This document shows, in pieces, positions 36,080-44,822 of a stretch of 64,000 nucleotides of DNA. Position 1 is the first letter of the stretch, and every line of letters starts with the position of its first letter. A program made the translations under genes and the position numbers. The stretch comes from OLB17 sp040289905 (GTDB lineage: Bacteria > Acidobacteriota > Blastocatellia > Pyrinomonadales > Pyrinomonadaceae): positions 16,717-80,716 of the forward strand of contig PSMA01000012.1 of the NCBI GenBank assembly GCA_040289905.1. The letters are read 5' to 3'. The notes under the pieces are model-generated. The model did not search any database. It was not told where the DNA came from and was given only the letters and a program-made list of their open reading frames with translations.

Positions 36080-37096
36080 ATGGACCCGTTTGTCGGTTTC
36101 GGTGCGATCTTGATGTTAATTCTCGGCGTCGCGCTTGTGAGCGTTGCATTGAAAACGATTAAGATTGTCCCGCAATCAAGCGTTTTGCTAATCGAGCGGC
36201 TTGGTCGGTTTCACCGTCTGGCAAACAGCGGCTTGAACATCATCGTTCCGTTTTTTGAATCGCCGCGGGCGGTCTATTGGACCAACGTCCGGCCGGGCGT
36301 CACCTTCATTGACCTAAGGGAGCAATACATTGATCTACCTCCTCAACCCGTAATCACGCGTGACAATGTTACAATCAATGTTGACTCCGTAGTTTATTGG
36401 CAGATTACAGACCCTGTAAAGGCGGTCTACGAGGTAGCAGACCTCGTCGGCGGCATCATTCAGCTAACAATTACCGGTATGCGTGCCGTGATGGGTGAAA
36501 TGGACCTTGACCACACGCTCTCCTCGCGCGACCAGATTAACTCTAAACTACGTCTAATTCTTGATGAAGCCACCGACAAATGGGGCGTAAAGGTGACCCG
36601 CGTTGACGTAAAGAACATCAATCCTCCGGAAGATGTCCGGATTACGATGGAAAAGCAAATGACGGCTGAACGCAATCGTCGAGCGTTAATCCTACAAGCC
36701 GAAGGTGAGAAACAGGCCGCGATTACGCGGGCCGAAGGCGAAAAACAGGCGGCAATCACCCGATCGGAAGGCGAAAAGATGTCCGCGATTTTGCAAGCGG
36801 AGGGCGCCGCACAAGCCCGGCTTACCGCCGCAAACGCTGAAGCTCAGGCGATCAAGCAGATTGCCCAGATTGTCGGCAACGCGGAACAGACAACGCAATA
36901 CCTGCTCACGCAGCGCTATATTGAGTCGCTTCGCGATATGACGCGGACCCAGAACTCAAAAATCGTATTTATGCCGGTTGAAACTGCATCGATGTTTTCC
37001 GGAATCGGCGCAATCAAGGAGTTACTTAATGAGACGAGCGAAAAGAAAGAATCGCAACCGTTACCGCCGCGCGGCCCTCGCGAATTGAATACGTGA
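36080..37096 (+). CDS. Stomatin/prohibitin-like SPFH membrane protein
   Basis: Membrane-anchored SPFH-domain scaffold of the QmcA/stomatin type. ATG 36080 is chosen because GGAGG lies six bases upstream; the frame is open to 36029. A hydrophobic N-terminus (FGAILMLILGVALVSVAL) is followed by the SPFH domain (VPQSSVLLIERLGRFHRLAN, QPVITRDNVTINVDSVVYWQ, AVMGEMDLDHTLSSRDQIN). Residues about 210-260 are a coiled coil of near-repeats AEGEKQAAIT/SEGEKMSAIL. Length is 338. No NfeD partner gene is adjacent, although SPFH and NfeD genes are often paired. The glutathione peroxidase gene follows after 39 bases. Confidence 0.93.
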   Translation: MDPFVGFGAILMLILGVALVSVALKTIKIVPQSSVLLIERLGRFHRLANSGLNIIVPFFESPRAVYWTNVRPGVTFIDLREQYIDLPPQPVITRDNVTINVDSVVYWQITDPVKAVYEVADLVGGIIQLTITGMRAVMGEMDLDHTLSSRDQINSKLRLILDEATDKWGVKVTRVDVKNINPPEDVRITMEKQMTAERNRRALILQAEGEKQAAITRAEGEKQAAITRSEGEKMSAILQAEGAAQARLTAANAEAQAIKQIAQIVGNAEQTTQYLLTQRYIESLRDMTRTQNSKIVFMPVETASMFSGIGAIKELLNETSEKKESQPLPPRGPRELNT

Positions 37097-37135
37097 TTCC
37101 CCAGCGGGCAAAAAATTCAGCATGGAGTAAAGATT

Positions 37136-37738
37136 ATGGTAAAAATTATTGGGATTGTAACTGTTTCGCTCATCGGGGCCGCCATTGCGCTGGCCTACAA
37201 ATATGGAATGATCTTTAATCCAACGCCGAAAGAGCCTGTCGACGCAACTTCTATTTACGACTTTACGGTGAAGGATATCGATGGAAACGACGTCAGCCTC
37301 GGCAAATTTAAGGGAAGCGTATTGCTCATAGTCAACACTGCCAGCCGCTGCGGTTATACGCCGCAATACGAATCACTGCAGGGCGTTTTTCAGCAATATC
37401 GGGATCGGGGTTTCTATGTTCTCGGATTCCCAGCGAATAATTTTATGGGACAGGAACCTGGCACGGAAAAGGAAATCAAGGAATTCTGTACCCTGAAATA
37501 CAACGTCTCTTTTCCAATGTTTTCAAAAATATCGGTGACCGGGAGCGATCAACATCCGCTTTATCGCTTTCTGACAAATAAGAAGACAAATCCGGATTTT
37601 GGCGGTGATATTTCGTGGAATTTCAACAAGTTCTTAATTGACCGGAACGGCAAAATTGTCGCTCGCTTTGGCTCTAAGGATAAACCGGACGATCCATCGG
37701 TGATAGCTGCGATCGAAAAGGCTTTGGCAGAGCATTGA
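37136..37738 (+). CDS. Glutathione peroxidase family thiol peroxidase, membrane-anchored
   Basis: Peroxide-reducing enzyme of the GPx family with Cys, not selenocysteine, at the active site. The N-terminus (IGIVTVSLIGAAIALAYKYG) is an uncleaved anchor or signal peptide, so the domain faces the periplasm. The peroxidatic Cys is in NTASRCGYTPQY near residue 72, the Gln in FMGQEPGTEKEI and the Trp in DISWNFNKFLID, completing the triad. A Cys in EFCTLKYNVSFPMF may be the resolving residue used with thioredoxin. The total is 200 residues. It shares a strand with the SPFH gene just upstream. Confidence 0.94.
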   Translation: MVKIIGIVTVSLIGAAIALAYKYGMIFNPTPKEPVDATSIYDFTVKDIDGNDVSLGKFKGSVLLIVNTASRCGYTPQYESLQGVFQQYRDRGFYVLGFPANNFMGQEPGTEKEIKEFCTLKYNVSFPMFSKISVTGSDQHPLYRFLTNKKTNPDFGGDISWNFNKFLIDRNGKIVARFGSKDKPDDPSVIAAIEKALAEH

Positions 37739-37744
37739 TGCGTC

Positions 37745-38293
37745 TCAAGCGAGTCGGAATTCGCTCAAAGGTGAATATTTCGCGCCGACTGATCCGAGAT
37801 CGCTTCGCATAAGAACCAACGATTCTACCGAAAATTCAAATTCTGGAATCCGTTCAAATATGACTCTACGAGTTACCCTTTGTCTACCGCGACTTCGACC
37901 TATGGTAACGTGGGGTCGAAATCGACGCGCCTCGCGCTGAAACCCGAGTGATTCAAGTCGTTCGTCAAGATCCGCCTGAACGGCAGAAACGGATCCGGTA
38001 AGATCGTCAATTCCAATTGCAACGACGAAGGGCGTAAAAAGTTGAATTTGCCCGGTGCGAAGCAGCGCGCTAGCGTTTGCGGCTCTAGCTGCGGCTGCGA
38101 CTGCATTGGCAATGCCCGGTATTTTTGCCTCTGCCGTCTCGCCCAAAAATTTAAGAGTTAGGTGCAGGGAATCTTTGGCGATGATTCGCACGGAATGATC
38201 GCTGAATACTTTGCTGAGGGAGATCGCAACTTCACTGTGTATACGGGAGCGAACCGCTTCCGGTAAGGCCGCGGCGATAAATATCCGGTTCAT
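37745..38293 (-). CDS. thpR: RNA 2',3'-cyclic phosphodiesterase
   Basis: 2H-phosphoesterase superfamily protein (ThpR/LigT) that opens 2',3'-cyclic phosphates on RNA. Both HxT/S motifs are present: SLHLTLKFLG near residue 44 and RFRPHVTIGR near 127. The N-terminus RIFIAAALPEAVRSRI is typical and the 182-residue length fits. The ATG overlaps the stop of the upstream transglycosylase gene by four bases, so it is translated from the same message. Convergent with the peroxidase gene, six bases apart. Confidence 0.93.
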   Translation of the reverse strand: MNRIFIAAALPEAVRSRIHSEVAISLSKVFSDHSVRIIAKDSLHLTLKFLGETAEAKIPGIANAVAAAARAANASALLRTGQIQLFTPFVVAIGIDDLTGSVSAVQADLDERLESLGFQREARRFRPHVTIGRSRGRQRVTRRVIFERIPEFEFSVESLVLMRSDLGSVGAKYSPLSEFRLA

Positions 38294-39681
38294 TTTTTTC
38301 GCAGATCTTCCGTGTAGAGCATTCGATACACGCGGTAATTATTCATCACCTTCTGGACGTAACTCTTTGTTTCGGCAAAACCAATTTCGGCGACAAAGAT
38401 GCCTGGCTCTTTCGGCTCGGAGCGGTTTAACCAACGAATTGCGTTGTCCTCGCCACCGTTATAACTCGCCGCGATTCCTTCATAGAGGCCACCGAATTCA
38501 TTTTTCAGAAAGCCAATATATTCGCATCCAATGGCGATATTCACCGCGGGTTGGTAGAGGTCATCCGGCTGAAGGCGGGGAAAGCCGGCCTTGGAGTTGA
38601 ATTTTATTGCCGTATCGTAAACTAGCTGTAACAGTCCGCGGGCACCGGCTGGCGACTTCGCTGAGGGCCGAAAAACGCTTTCCTGTTTCATTATTGCGAG
38701 GACAAAACGCGGATCGATACCGCGTGGGACCGCGAATCTGAGAAGAAGGTCGCGGTAAGGAGTCGGGTATTCGGCAGGATTTAGACCGATCAGATCCGCT
38801 GCTGGGGAAACCGCTGACGGCTGATTTCGATCCGCAGCAAGCCCGGCGAAATAGGAAGTTAAAGGGCTTGAAAAGCCTCGATAAACTTCAGCTTGCTGAG
38901 AAAGGCTTCCGCTTTGTTCGGCGGCAAACGCACGCAAAAAACGGATTTCATCAGCTGTTGCGATCGAACCGCGAGGGATCGACTTTCCGAGCAGGCGATC
39001 TGCAATCAAAATCGCCGATGCCCAGTTTTTGCGGTAAATTTCCATTCTCAGTTTTGCATGCAGCGCGTTGATTTCCGTCGGCTTTCCAGCGAATCGCTGC
39101 GCGGCCATATCCGCCCATTTTTTAGCTTCGGAATACTGCCTGTCCTCGCGGAATGCGTCGATGATGTTCAGATACGCCGACTCTATTCGCTCTCCCTCCG
39201 GGTACATTGTCACGTATTGCTGGTACGCCTTGACAGCGTCGGCATTACAGCCTAGCCGCACGTAGGAGGCTCCCATAAAAGCAAGTGCTTCGCGGCCTTC
39301 CTTTGTCATCGGAAAGGCCCGAAACGTGCGCTCGAACCATTCTATCGCTTGCGAGTAATTGCGTTCCCACATTAACGAGCGGCCCATTCCGAACAGCGCG
39401 CGTGGAAGTCCTGGGTCATCCGGATATCGCTCTATAACTCGCAGCCAATGCTCCCGAGCCGCCGGGAAAACTCGGTTCGCCATATAAACATCCGCGCGGC
39501 GAAGATGTTCGGACGGCCCAAGGTCGATGAGCTTTCCGTTTGCATCGCGATCGCGTTTGTCGCTTTCAAAAACGGATCGAAGGGCTGCATCGCCTGCTTG
39601 GCTAAACGAAGAGATCGGTACCAGGCACGCGGTAAGGAGAACGAATATGACGAACTGACGAAATTTGAAAAACATCGGCAA
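38290..39681 (-). CDS. Soluble lytic murein transglycosylase with TPR region
   Basis: Periplasmic Slt-type lytic transglycosylase of 463 residues. A signal peptide spans residues 8-28 (FVIFVLLTACLVPISSFSQA). The middle is helical with TPR units (MGRSLMWERNYSQAIEWFER, MGASYVRLGCNADAVKAYQQ). The C-terminal catalytic domain has FVLAIMKQESVFRPSAKSPA with the catalytic Glu near residue 332, AGARGLLQLVYDTA, and YNGGEDNAIRW. The Cys in the signal is not followed by a good lipobox pattern, so a soluble form is likelier. thpR overlaps its stop. Confidence 0.94.
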   Translation of the reverse strand: MPMFFKFRQFVIFVLLTACLVPISSFSQAGDAALRSVFESDKRDRDANGKLIDLGPSEHLRRADVYMANRVFPAAREHWLRVIERYPDDPGLPRALFGMGRSLMWERNYSQAIEWFERTFRAFPMTKEGREALAFMGASYVRLGCNADAVKAYQQYVTMYPEGERIESAYLNIIDAFREDRQYSEAKKWADMAAQRFAGKPTEINALHAKLRMEIYRKNWASAILIADRLLGKSIPRGSIATADEIRFLRAFAAEQSGSLSQQAEVYRGFSSPLTSYFAGLAADRNQPSAVSPAADLIGLNPAEYPTPYRDLLLRFAVPRGIDPRFVLAIMKQESVFRPSAKSPAGARGLLQLVYDTAIKFNSKAGFPRLQPDDLYQPAVNIAIGCEYIGFLKNEFGGLYEGIAASYNGGEDNAIRWLNRSEPKEPGIFVAEIGFAETKSYVQKVMNNYRVYRMLYTEDLRKK

Positions 39682-39837
39682 TCGACAGATTAGCAGATTT
39701 CGAGCCGTTTTTGGGACGCAAATTTTCGCCTTTCAGTTGCAGAAGTCGGCTTTCCATTGATAGGTTCGTTCGATTTTGCGATTTACAGCGTGGTAATATA
39801 CTGCCTTTGCTGATTATCTTTATCGGAGATAAACGAA

Positions 39838-40686
39838 ATGAAAATCGCACTAAACGGAGCCACGACGATGCGGGCCGATTTATCGACGGACATTCGCGTA
39901 GCCCGGCAGTCCGGCTACGACCTTATTGAAATATGGTCTGCAAAACTTCACAAATATTTGGAAAATCATAAGATCAGTGACCTTGCAAGGGAACTCGGCG
40001 ACTCCGAAATTGAGCCCTACTCGATTAATTCGATCGAACACATTACATTTCGAACTCCGGAAGATTACAAAAAAATCAAGGCTGAATGCCAGAGGCTTGC
40101 AGAAATCGCTGGACAATTAGAATGTCCGTACATTGTCGTCGTCCCAGGGAAGATGCCGACCGATGCGCGGGAAGAACAAATCATCGAAGAATCGGTTCGG
40201 GTCCTGAACGAATTGGCCGACATTTCCGAGCCCTACGGCGTCTCGCTTGCGTTTGAATTTCTCGGTCAGACTGATTGTTCCGTGCAGACGCTTGACCTTT
40301 CGGACAAGATTGTGCGAGCAGTCGGCCGCAAATCGGTCGGGAACGTCCTCGATACTTTCCATTTTTACGCGGGCAGATCGAGCTTTGAGGCGATCGATAA
40401 TCTCGATCCGGAAAAGCTCTTTATTTTCCATATCAACGATGCGGAAGACTTGCCGCGCGAAGAGCTTACAGATGCTAATAGGCTGTTTCCCGGGCTTGGA
40501 ATTCTACCGATTGCGGAAATCAAAAGTCGCTTTGACAAAATTGGTTACGACCGAATGGTAAGCGTAGAAATTTTTCGGCCAGAATATTGGGAAATGGATC
40601 CCTTCGACGTTGCCGAAAAGGCAATCGATGCGACGCGAAAGGCACTCGGAATCGGCGATTCAAACGCGGCGGGAAGGACCAAATAG
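39838..40686 (+). CDS. Sugar phosphate isomerase/epimerase (xylose isomerase-like TIM barrel)
   Basis: TIM-barrel protein of the AP-endonuclease-2/xylose-isomerase superfamily (IolE/IolI/hydroxypyruvate isomerase type). Metal-ligand positions can be seen: LAFEFLGQTDC with Glu near residue 141, NVLDTFHFYAGRSSF with Asp and His near 170, IFHINDAEDLPRE, and SVEIFRPEYWEMDPFDVA with Glu near 242. The total is 282 residues. The Gfo/Idh/MocA dehydrogenase follows after 15 bases, a pairing typical of inositol or rare-sugar catabolism. The exact substrate is not determined. Confidence 0.88.
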   Translation: MKIALNGATTMRADLSTDIRVARQSGYDLIEIWSAKLHKYLENHKISDLARELGDSEIEPYSINSIEHITFRTPEDYKKIKAECQRLAEIAGQLECPYIVVVPGKMPTDAREEQIIEESVRVLNELADISEPYGVSLAFEFLGQTDCSVQTLDLSDKIVRAVGRKSVGNVLDTFHFYAGRSSFEAIDNLDPEKLFIFHINDAEDLPREELTDANRLFPGLGILPIAEIKSRFDKIGYDRMVSVEIFRPEYWEMDPFDVAEKAIDATRKALGIGDSNAAGRTK

Positions 40687-40701
40687 AGCGATCTAGAAGA
40701 T

Positions 40702-41670
40702 ATGACGAAAATCAGAATTGGCATCATTGGAACCGGCTACATCGGAAACGTCCACGGTCGGATTTACGCCCGAGACGAACGTGTCGAGATAGCCGCGCTC
40801 TATGACATTCTCACCGAGCGGGCGGAGGCAACCGCGCGTTCAATCGGCGGTAAGGTCTGCTCGTCGCGTGAGGAATTGCTCGATTCGTGCGACGCCGTGC
40901 TTGTTTGTACTCCAAACCGTACACATAAGGAAATCGGACTACATGCATTGAGCGAAGGGAAGCATTTGTTTTGTGAAAAGCCTTTCGCCGTAGGGCTCGA
41001 AGATGCTCGGGAATTTCTCGATGCGGCGAAATCCTCGGGCCAAGTCGTACAGGTTGGGCATAACCGCCGTTTTGCTCCGGTTTATCGACGCCTTCGGCAG
41101 TTGCTGGACGACGAGACGCCGCATTCGGCGCATATAAAAATGAACCGAGGCGAGCTGAAGGTTCCGGAATGGACGGGCGATGTAGGGGTCACGGGCGGGT
41201 TTTTGTACGAAACGACAATTCACCTTTTCGATATGCTGCGGTTCCAGTTCGGCGAAATTGCAGAGTTAACTGCCTATGGCTCGCGGCACGAGTATCCGGA
41301 GCTTGACGAATTCTCAATTATCTTTAAATTCCGCGATGGATTTCATTGCACGTTCGCCTCGAGCTCTGACGCTAGCTGGCTCTTTCCTTTTGAGCGGATC
41401 GAGGTATTTTGCCACCACCGTACGATTCTGACTGAAGAAATGGAGCGGCTAATCGATTCCCGCGGGATGGACGCAAATTATGATGTTTACGCCTGCCATA
41501 TGTCCGAAAAGGAAGAAAAGTGGGGATACCTCCAGGAAGATCGAGCTTTTATCGACGCGATCATTGAATCAGCCGAGCCGCCCGTTACGGCCGATGACGG
41601 GTTTCGGTCGGTTGAATTAGTAGAGTCCGTCTATAGATCGATCAAAACCGGCGAAAAGATAGTTTTCTAA
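40702..41670 (+). CDS. Gfo/Idh/MocA-family dehydrogenase
   Basis: NAD(P)-dependent sugar or inositol dehydrogenase. The Rossmann fold begins IGIIGTGYIGNVHGRIYA. The family Lys lies in FCEKPFAVGLEDARE near residue 92, and VGHNRRFAPVYRRLR follows. The C-terminal domain has GFLYETTIHLFDMLRFQFGE with the conserved Asp/His. It comprises 322 residues, close to inositol 2-dehydrogenase (IolG) length. It pairs with the TIM-barrel isomerase immediately upstream, so a two-step sugar or inositol conversion is likely; substrate identity is inference. Confidence 0.9.
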   Translation: MTKIRIGIIGTGYIGNVHGRIYARDERVEIAALYDILTERAEATARSIGGKVCSSREELLDSCDAVLVCTPNRTHKEIGLHALSEGKHLFCEKPFAVGLEDAREFLDAAKSSGQVVQVGHNRRFAPVYRRLRQLLDDETPHSAHIKMNRGELKVPEWTGDVGVTGGFLYETTIHLFDMLRFQFGEIAELTAYGSRHEYPELDEFSIIFKFRDGFHCTFASSSDASWLFPFERIEVFCHHRTILTEEMERLIDSRGMDANYDVYACHMSEKEEKWGYLQEDRAFIDAIIESAEPPVTADDGFRSVELVESVYRSIKTGEKIVF

Positions 41671-41673
41671 ATT

Positions 41674-42126
41674 TTGCTTGTGACGAACATTTGCTCAAAT
41701 TGCGGCCAGTCAAACGCAGCGGAGAGCAGCTTTTGCCGCTTTTGCGGTGTCGAATCGTTGCAGCGACCCGAACAATCGTTTGTGCCGCCGAGGCCGTATG
41801 CGTGGCAGACAGATGAATTCGAAGCAGGTGGTGTAAAACCTTCAGCTTCTTTCACGACGGAACATAGCTCGGCGCGGACGATGGCTGATTTTGCAGCGGC
41901 GTCTGGCTCGATTGTGCCTGCCGGCCCCGGCATCTATCCGGCCGGATCGTATCGCTGTCCCCGTTGCGGGACGAACGCGTTACCTATTACGCAGCGGCAA
42001 GTCTCGCAGGCCGGCTGGATCGCGTTTGCGGTTTTGCTAGTTACAACTTTTATTTTCTTTTGGGTCGGCCTTCTAATGCGAGAGGACGCAACCGTTTGCC
42101 CAGTTTGTGGGTTGAGGTTAAATTGA
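41674..42126 (+). CDS. Zinc-ribbon protein with LITAF-like C-terminus
   Basis: Small protein of 150 residues, function unknown. The N-terminal zinc ribbon is CSNCGQSNAAESSFCRFCG. A low-complexity linker rich in Pro, Ser and Ala follows. The C-terminus has a CPRCG pair, a hydrophobic stretch (GWIAFAVLLVTTFIFFWVGL) and a CPVCG pair, the arrangement of LITAF-like domains in which a hydrophobic insert sits between two halves of a zinc site and touches the membrane. The TTG at 41674 is three bases after the dehydrogenase stop; GTG 41680 is an alternative. Neither has a clear ribosome site. Confidence 0.68.
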   Translation: MLVTNICSNCGQSNAAESSFCRFCGVESLQRPEQSFVPPRPYAWQTDEFEAGGVKPSASFTTEHSSARTMADFAAASGSIVPAGPGIYPAGSYRCPRCGTNALPITQRQVSQAGWIAFAVLLVTTFIFFWVGLLMREDATVCPVCGLRLN

Positions 42127-42132
42127 AATGTC

Positions 42133-43077
42133 TCAATAATAATAGCCTTTCGGATGATCGATTCGAACGGCCGGATTCGTGCTGCGGACCTCGACGCGGT
42201 GATACCCGCGCTTCATATTTGTCGAAAGATAAGTTAGGAGAAATTGGCGATTGAGCAACAAGCTCAAGTCCTTGAAGAACGGTACGAAACTGATAGGCGC
42301 AATATTTCCTTGAAAAAACGCTCGACCGCCGGTTTCAGCCGAAAGCCGCAGCAGCGAGCTTTGGCCATTGAGTATAGCCTGCGGTCCGGCGCGCTCGGTT
42401 ATCTCCGTCGGCGAATAAATAGTAAAAACTGCAACACTTCGCCGTTGTGCGGCTAAAATTGCGCGATCTAGTGCAACGCTTTGCGTAGGTGCTGATTCTC
42501 CGATTCCGTTTGAGATGTCGAGTCCATCGGAAACGAGCAAAATCGCACGCCGGCCGGCCGGTAAGGCATCGAAGCGATTTAGTACCTCTGATACGGCATC
42601 AAAGGGAGTTCTTGGCGAGAGGGCTATACTGGATGCAACCGGACGAATCGCGGCAGCTGCGCGGGTAAGGTCCGTCGTAAATTTTTGTGCAATTTGGGTT
42701 GTACCGCCGCGCGAATATGCAACCATCACGCGCGTGCCTCGAGGAAGCCTCGTGATAAATTCCTTCAAATCCTTGATCTGAAGATTGAAGTTCGGCGTCA
42801 GATCTTCCTGGATGATGAAAGCAAGCGCCATCGGCGCCTCGTCGATGCTTCGGATAGAAAGTATCTGCTGTTCCATTTTGTCTTCGAGGACGATCAATCG
42901 GTCGACCGGCACGATCTCTTCGCGGCGGTCGCCGGCAAGCTCACCTTTTATGTATATCGAAATCGGTATCGAAACGGTCCGAACCGTTGGCTTCGGCACT
43001 TTTTGGGCGCTCCCGATACCGAATGCTGCGAGGACGAACAAGGGAACAATTGCAATGCCAAAAGATTTTGCTTTCAT
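42133..43077 (-). CDS. Exported VWFA-related acidobacterial-domain protein
   Basis: Exported von Willebrand A-like protein of the Acidobacteria-expanded family (TIGR03436 type as I recall it), 314 residues. The signal peptide is about residues 5-24 (FGIAIVPLFVLAAFGIGSAQ). Domain features are VDRLIVLEDKMEQQILSIRS, RVMVAYSRGGTTQIAQKFTT, GRRAILLVSDGLDISNGIGE and AVFTIYSP. The usual metal-site DxSxS is degenerate: the equivalent strand reads ALAFIIQEDLTPNF. It ends seven bases after the convergent zinc-ribbon stop. Function unknown; surface binding is possible. Confidence 0.88.
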   Translation of the reverse strand: MKAKSFGIAIVPLFVLAAFGIGSAQKVPKPTVRTVSIPISIYIKGELAGDRREEIVPVDRLIVLEDKMEQQILSIRSIDEAPMALAFIIQEDLTPNFNLQIKDLKEFITRLPRGTRVMVAYSRGGTTQIAQKFTTDLTRAAAAIRPVASSIALSPRTPFDAVSEVLNRFDALPAGRRAILLVSDGLDISNGIGESAPTQSVALDRAILAAQRRSVAVFTIYSPTEITERAGPQAILNGQSSLLRLSAETGGRAFFQGNIAPISFVPFFKDLSLLLNRQFLLTYLSTNMKRGYHRVEVRSTNPAVRIDHPKGYYY

Positions 43078-43194
43078 CTAATTGAACTGCCGCCGGTCTA
43101 CGAGCGGAGAATTTCTTATTACATCAAACCAATCTTCGACCCGCATAGTTTGAATTAAAAATGTACTCTTTGTAAAGTTGAACCGGAACCAAAG

Positions 43195-43995
43195 ATGCCG
43201 AAAATACCCGAGGACGAAGCAATAACTGCCCGCGAGCTTGTACGCCGCAAAAACCTCCTGATTGCGGCCGCGGCGTCCCCGATTGTGCTTTCGTTATTAC
43301 CTTTTCTATTGTTTGTCGTTCTTTCGTTGATTTTGACGGGAATGCCTGTCTTTGCCGTTTCGTCATTTCTTCTGGGATTTATCCTTGCGATTGTCGGTTT
43401 ATTTATCGGAACCGGATTGACTGTTTATTTTCTCTTTAAACGGCGACGCTTTACTGTTGAGCTGAAAGAGCGAATTGCAGCCCGCGGTATTCCACCGAAA
43501 TATGTCGATTGGTTTCGCGGGGAGATGCGGCCGGCCGAGCGTCGGGCCCTTGCTGCGATGGCGACCGCCGATCCAATTCTCGAAGATGCCTACCGGGAGA
43601 CACTCGCTTCTCGGCTGACTGCTTCGCGGATATTGCGCTCGGTTCGCTCGGAACTGGCCGCCGCGCGTCGGCGGGAAAACCGGCTTCGGCAGATTCCTCG
43701 GGCGAATGCGAAGCGGTTTCTCGTCGAAATCGAAAAAGACCGAAATAAAATCGAAGAAATTCAGGCAGAGGCAAAGGAGATGCTAGCGGAGGCCGAATCA
43801 AGGTTGCAAATGATTGAGGCGGCGGCGGCACGCGGCGGCAATCTTTCAGATATTCAGGTCGCCCTCGATAAGCTTGCGGGCCGAGCGAGAAGCCTTCCGA
43901 TTGCTCTCGAAGCTGCTCGGATAAACGAAGATTTACTCACAGAGTTAGAAGACCCGACAATGCTGAAACGAACCGAATCCGAGGAAATTCAATAA
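43195..43995 (+). CDS. Two-TM coiled-coil membrane protein
   Basis: Not recognised. The 266 residues begin with a cytoplasmic stretch, then two hydrophobic segments at about 20-48 (AAAASPIVLSLLPFLLFVVL) and 55-80 (SFLLGFILAIVGLFIGTGLT). A long charged helical region follows, with a probable coiled coil around residues 150-210 (VEIEKDRNKIEEIQAEAKEM). The arrangement suggests a membrane-anchored scaffold. Its stop region overlaps by seven bases the 3' end of the convergent zincin gene. Confidence 0.65.
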   Translation: MPKIPEDEAITARELVRRKNLLIAAAASPIVLSLLPFLLFVVLSLILTGMPVFAVSSFLLGFILAIVGLFIGTGLTVYFLFKRRRFTVELKERIAARGIPPKYVDWFRGEMRPAERRALAAMATADPILEDAYRETLASRLTASRILRSVRSELAAARRRENRLRQIPRANAKRFLVEIEKDRNKIEEIQAEAKEMLAEAESRLQMIEAAAARGGNLSDIQVALDKLAGRARSLPIALEAARINEDLLTELEDPTMLKRTESEEIQ

Positions 43996-44444
43996 TTTCT
44001 CATTTGATAGTCACGCCAATCGTAAACGCCGTCGCCATTGAGGTCGGCGTGGCCCCCGTTTTGACTCAACATATGAGTAATCTCCGCCTGAGGGGCTCCA
44101 AGCAGCCTTAAGACGGCCAATTGATAGCTATTCGCTTCCGATTCAGCAGGCGTACCCGCCCGATATTTTCCCGATCGATACTGCCAGAAATGTACTGTTT
44201 CATGGATGAAGACGCTGGCTAGCCAGGTTTTCGATGAATTAAACGTAGCAGGTGCAATATCGATCGCTCCATCCGCGAAATTTGCACCGCTACGTTTTGC
44301 GGCGCGGATCGTCAGGTCGTATTTGAGCATCCAGGAATAATATTGGCTCGCTTTGGTCTGAAGAAGTTCTAGGCAGTCGCCCGATTTTTTCGTAAATTGA
44401 TCAGCAGGAATGATTCCATTGGTTCCGAGGATAACTATTGACAT
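43989..44444 (-). CDS. Small zincin-like putative metalloprotease with dockerin-like Ca loop
   Basis: Family not recognised. The 151-residue protein has HETVHFWQYRSGKY near residue 81 (HExxH zinc motif) and ESEANSYQLAVLRLL about 20 residues on, where Glu could be the third ligand as in gluzincins. The C-terminus DLNGDGVYDWRDY matches an EF-hand/dockerin-type calcium loop (DxNxDGxxDxxD). No signal peptide is visible. The last codons overlap the convergent coiled-coil gene by seven bases. Peptidase activity is inferred only from these motifs. Confidence 0.6.
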   Translation of the reverse strand: MSIVILGTNGIIPADQFTKKSGDCLELLQTKASQYYSWMLKYDLTIRAAKRSGANFADGAIDIAPATFNSSKTWLASVFIHETVHFWQYRSGKYRAGTPAESEANSYQLAVLRLLGAPQAEITHMLSQNGGHADLNGDGVYDWRDYQMRNY

Positions 44445-44517
44445 TGCCCCCTACTTCCGGCAAATTTGCGGCCTTTGACGACCGAGAAGCAGCGAATTTG
44501 CCCTTGAAAAATAGAAA

Positions 44518-44731
44518 AGGCGAAAGTTACCGTCTTGGCCGTCTCCCGTACATGAATTGAACCTGTATTTTACAGGTGGGCGGCCTCACATCTCACGATG
44601 CATTAGCCAGAATCTATGGCAATTCCTCCTTAGAGGATTGCACCGAAGCCGGCATCGGCCTCCCTCAATTCAAGTGTTGGCTCAATTATTTTTGTACCGG
44701 ATAACGAACCACACAGTGATTGCTTTCGCCT
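44518..44731 (-). ncRNA. ssrS: Candidate 6S RNA
   Basis: A 214-nt structured element starting about 90 bases downstream of the zapA stop on the same strand, the position where 6S RNA is found in many bacteria. A 9-bp closing stem joins AGGCGAAAG (5', 44731-44723) to CTTTCGCCT (3', 44526-44518), followed by TTTTC. Inside are ACTTGAATTG/CAATTCATGT (one mismatch), CGATGC/GCATCG and an apical hairpin GCAATCCTC-TAAG-GAGGAATTGC. On the 3' side, CCTGTAAAATACAGG forms a small hairpin in what would be the central bubble. This rod with a bubble is the 6S plan, which binds RNA polymerase holoenzyme. No primary-sequence match was possible by eye. Confidence 0.62.
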
Positions 44732-44822
44732 CGACTATGCTAACACATCGCTACCGGCAAAGTATAGAAATGGAAAGCGACTTGCTATGTAGCAAAGGCT
44801 CATCCGAAATTAGTTTTAGGGA

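Noticed and set aside
36700..36820. DNA repeat array in the stomatin-like gene
   Set aside because: The near-repeats (AEGEKQAAIT units) are the normal coiled-coil repeat of this protein family.
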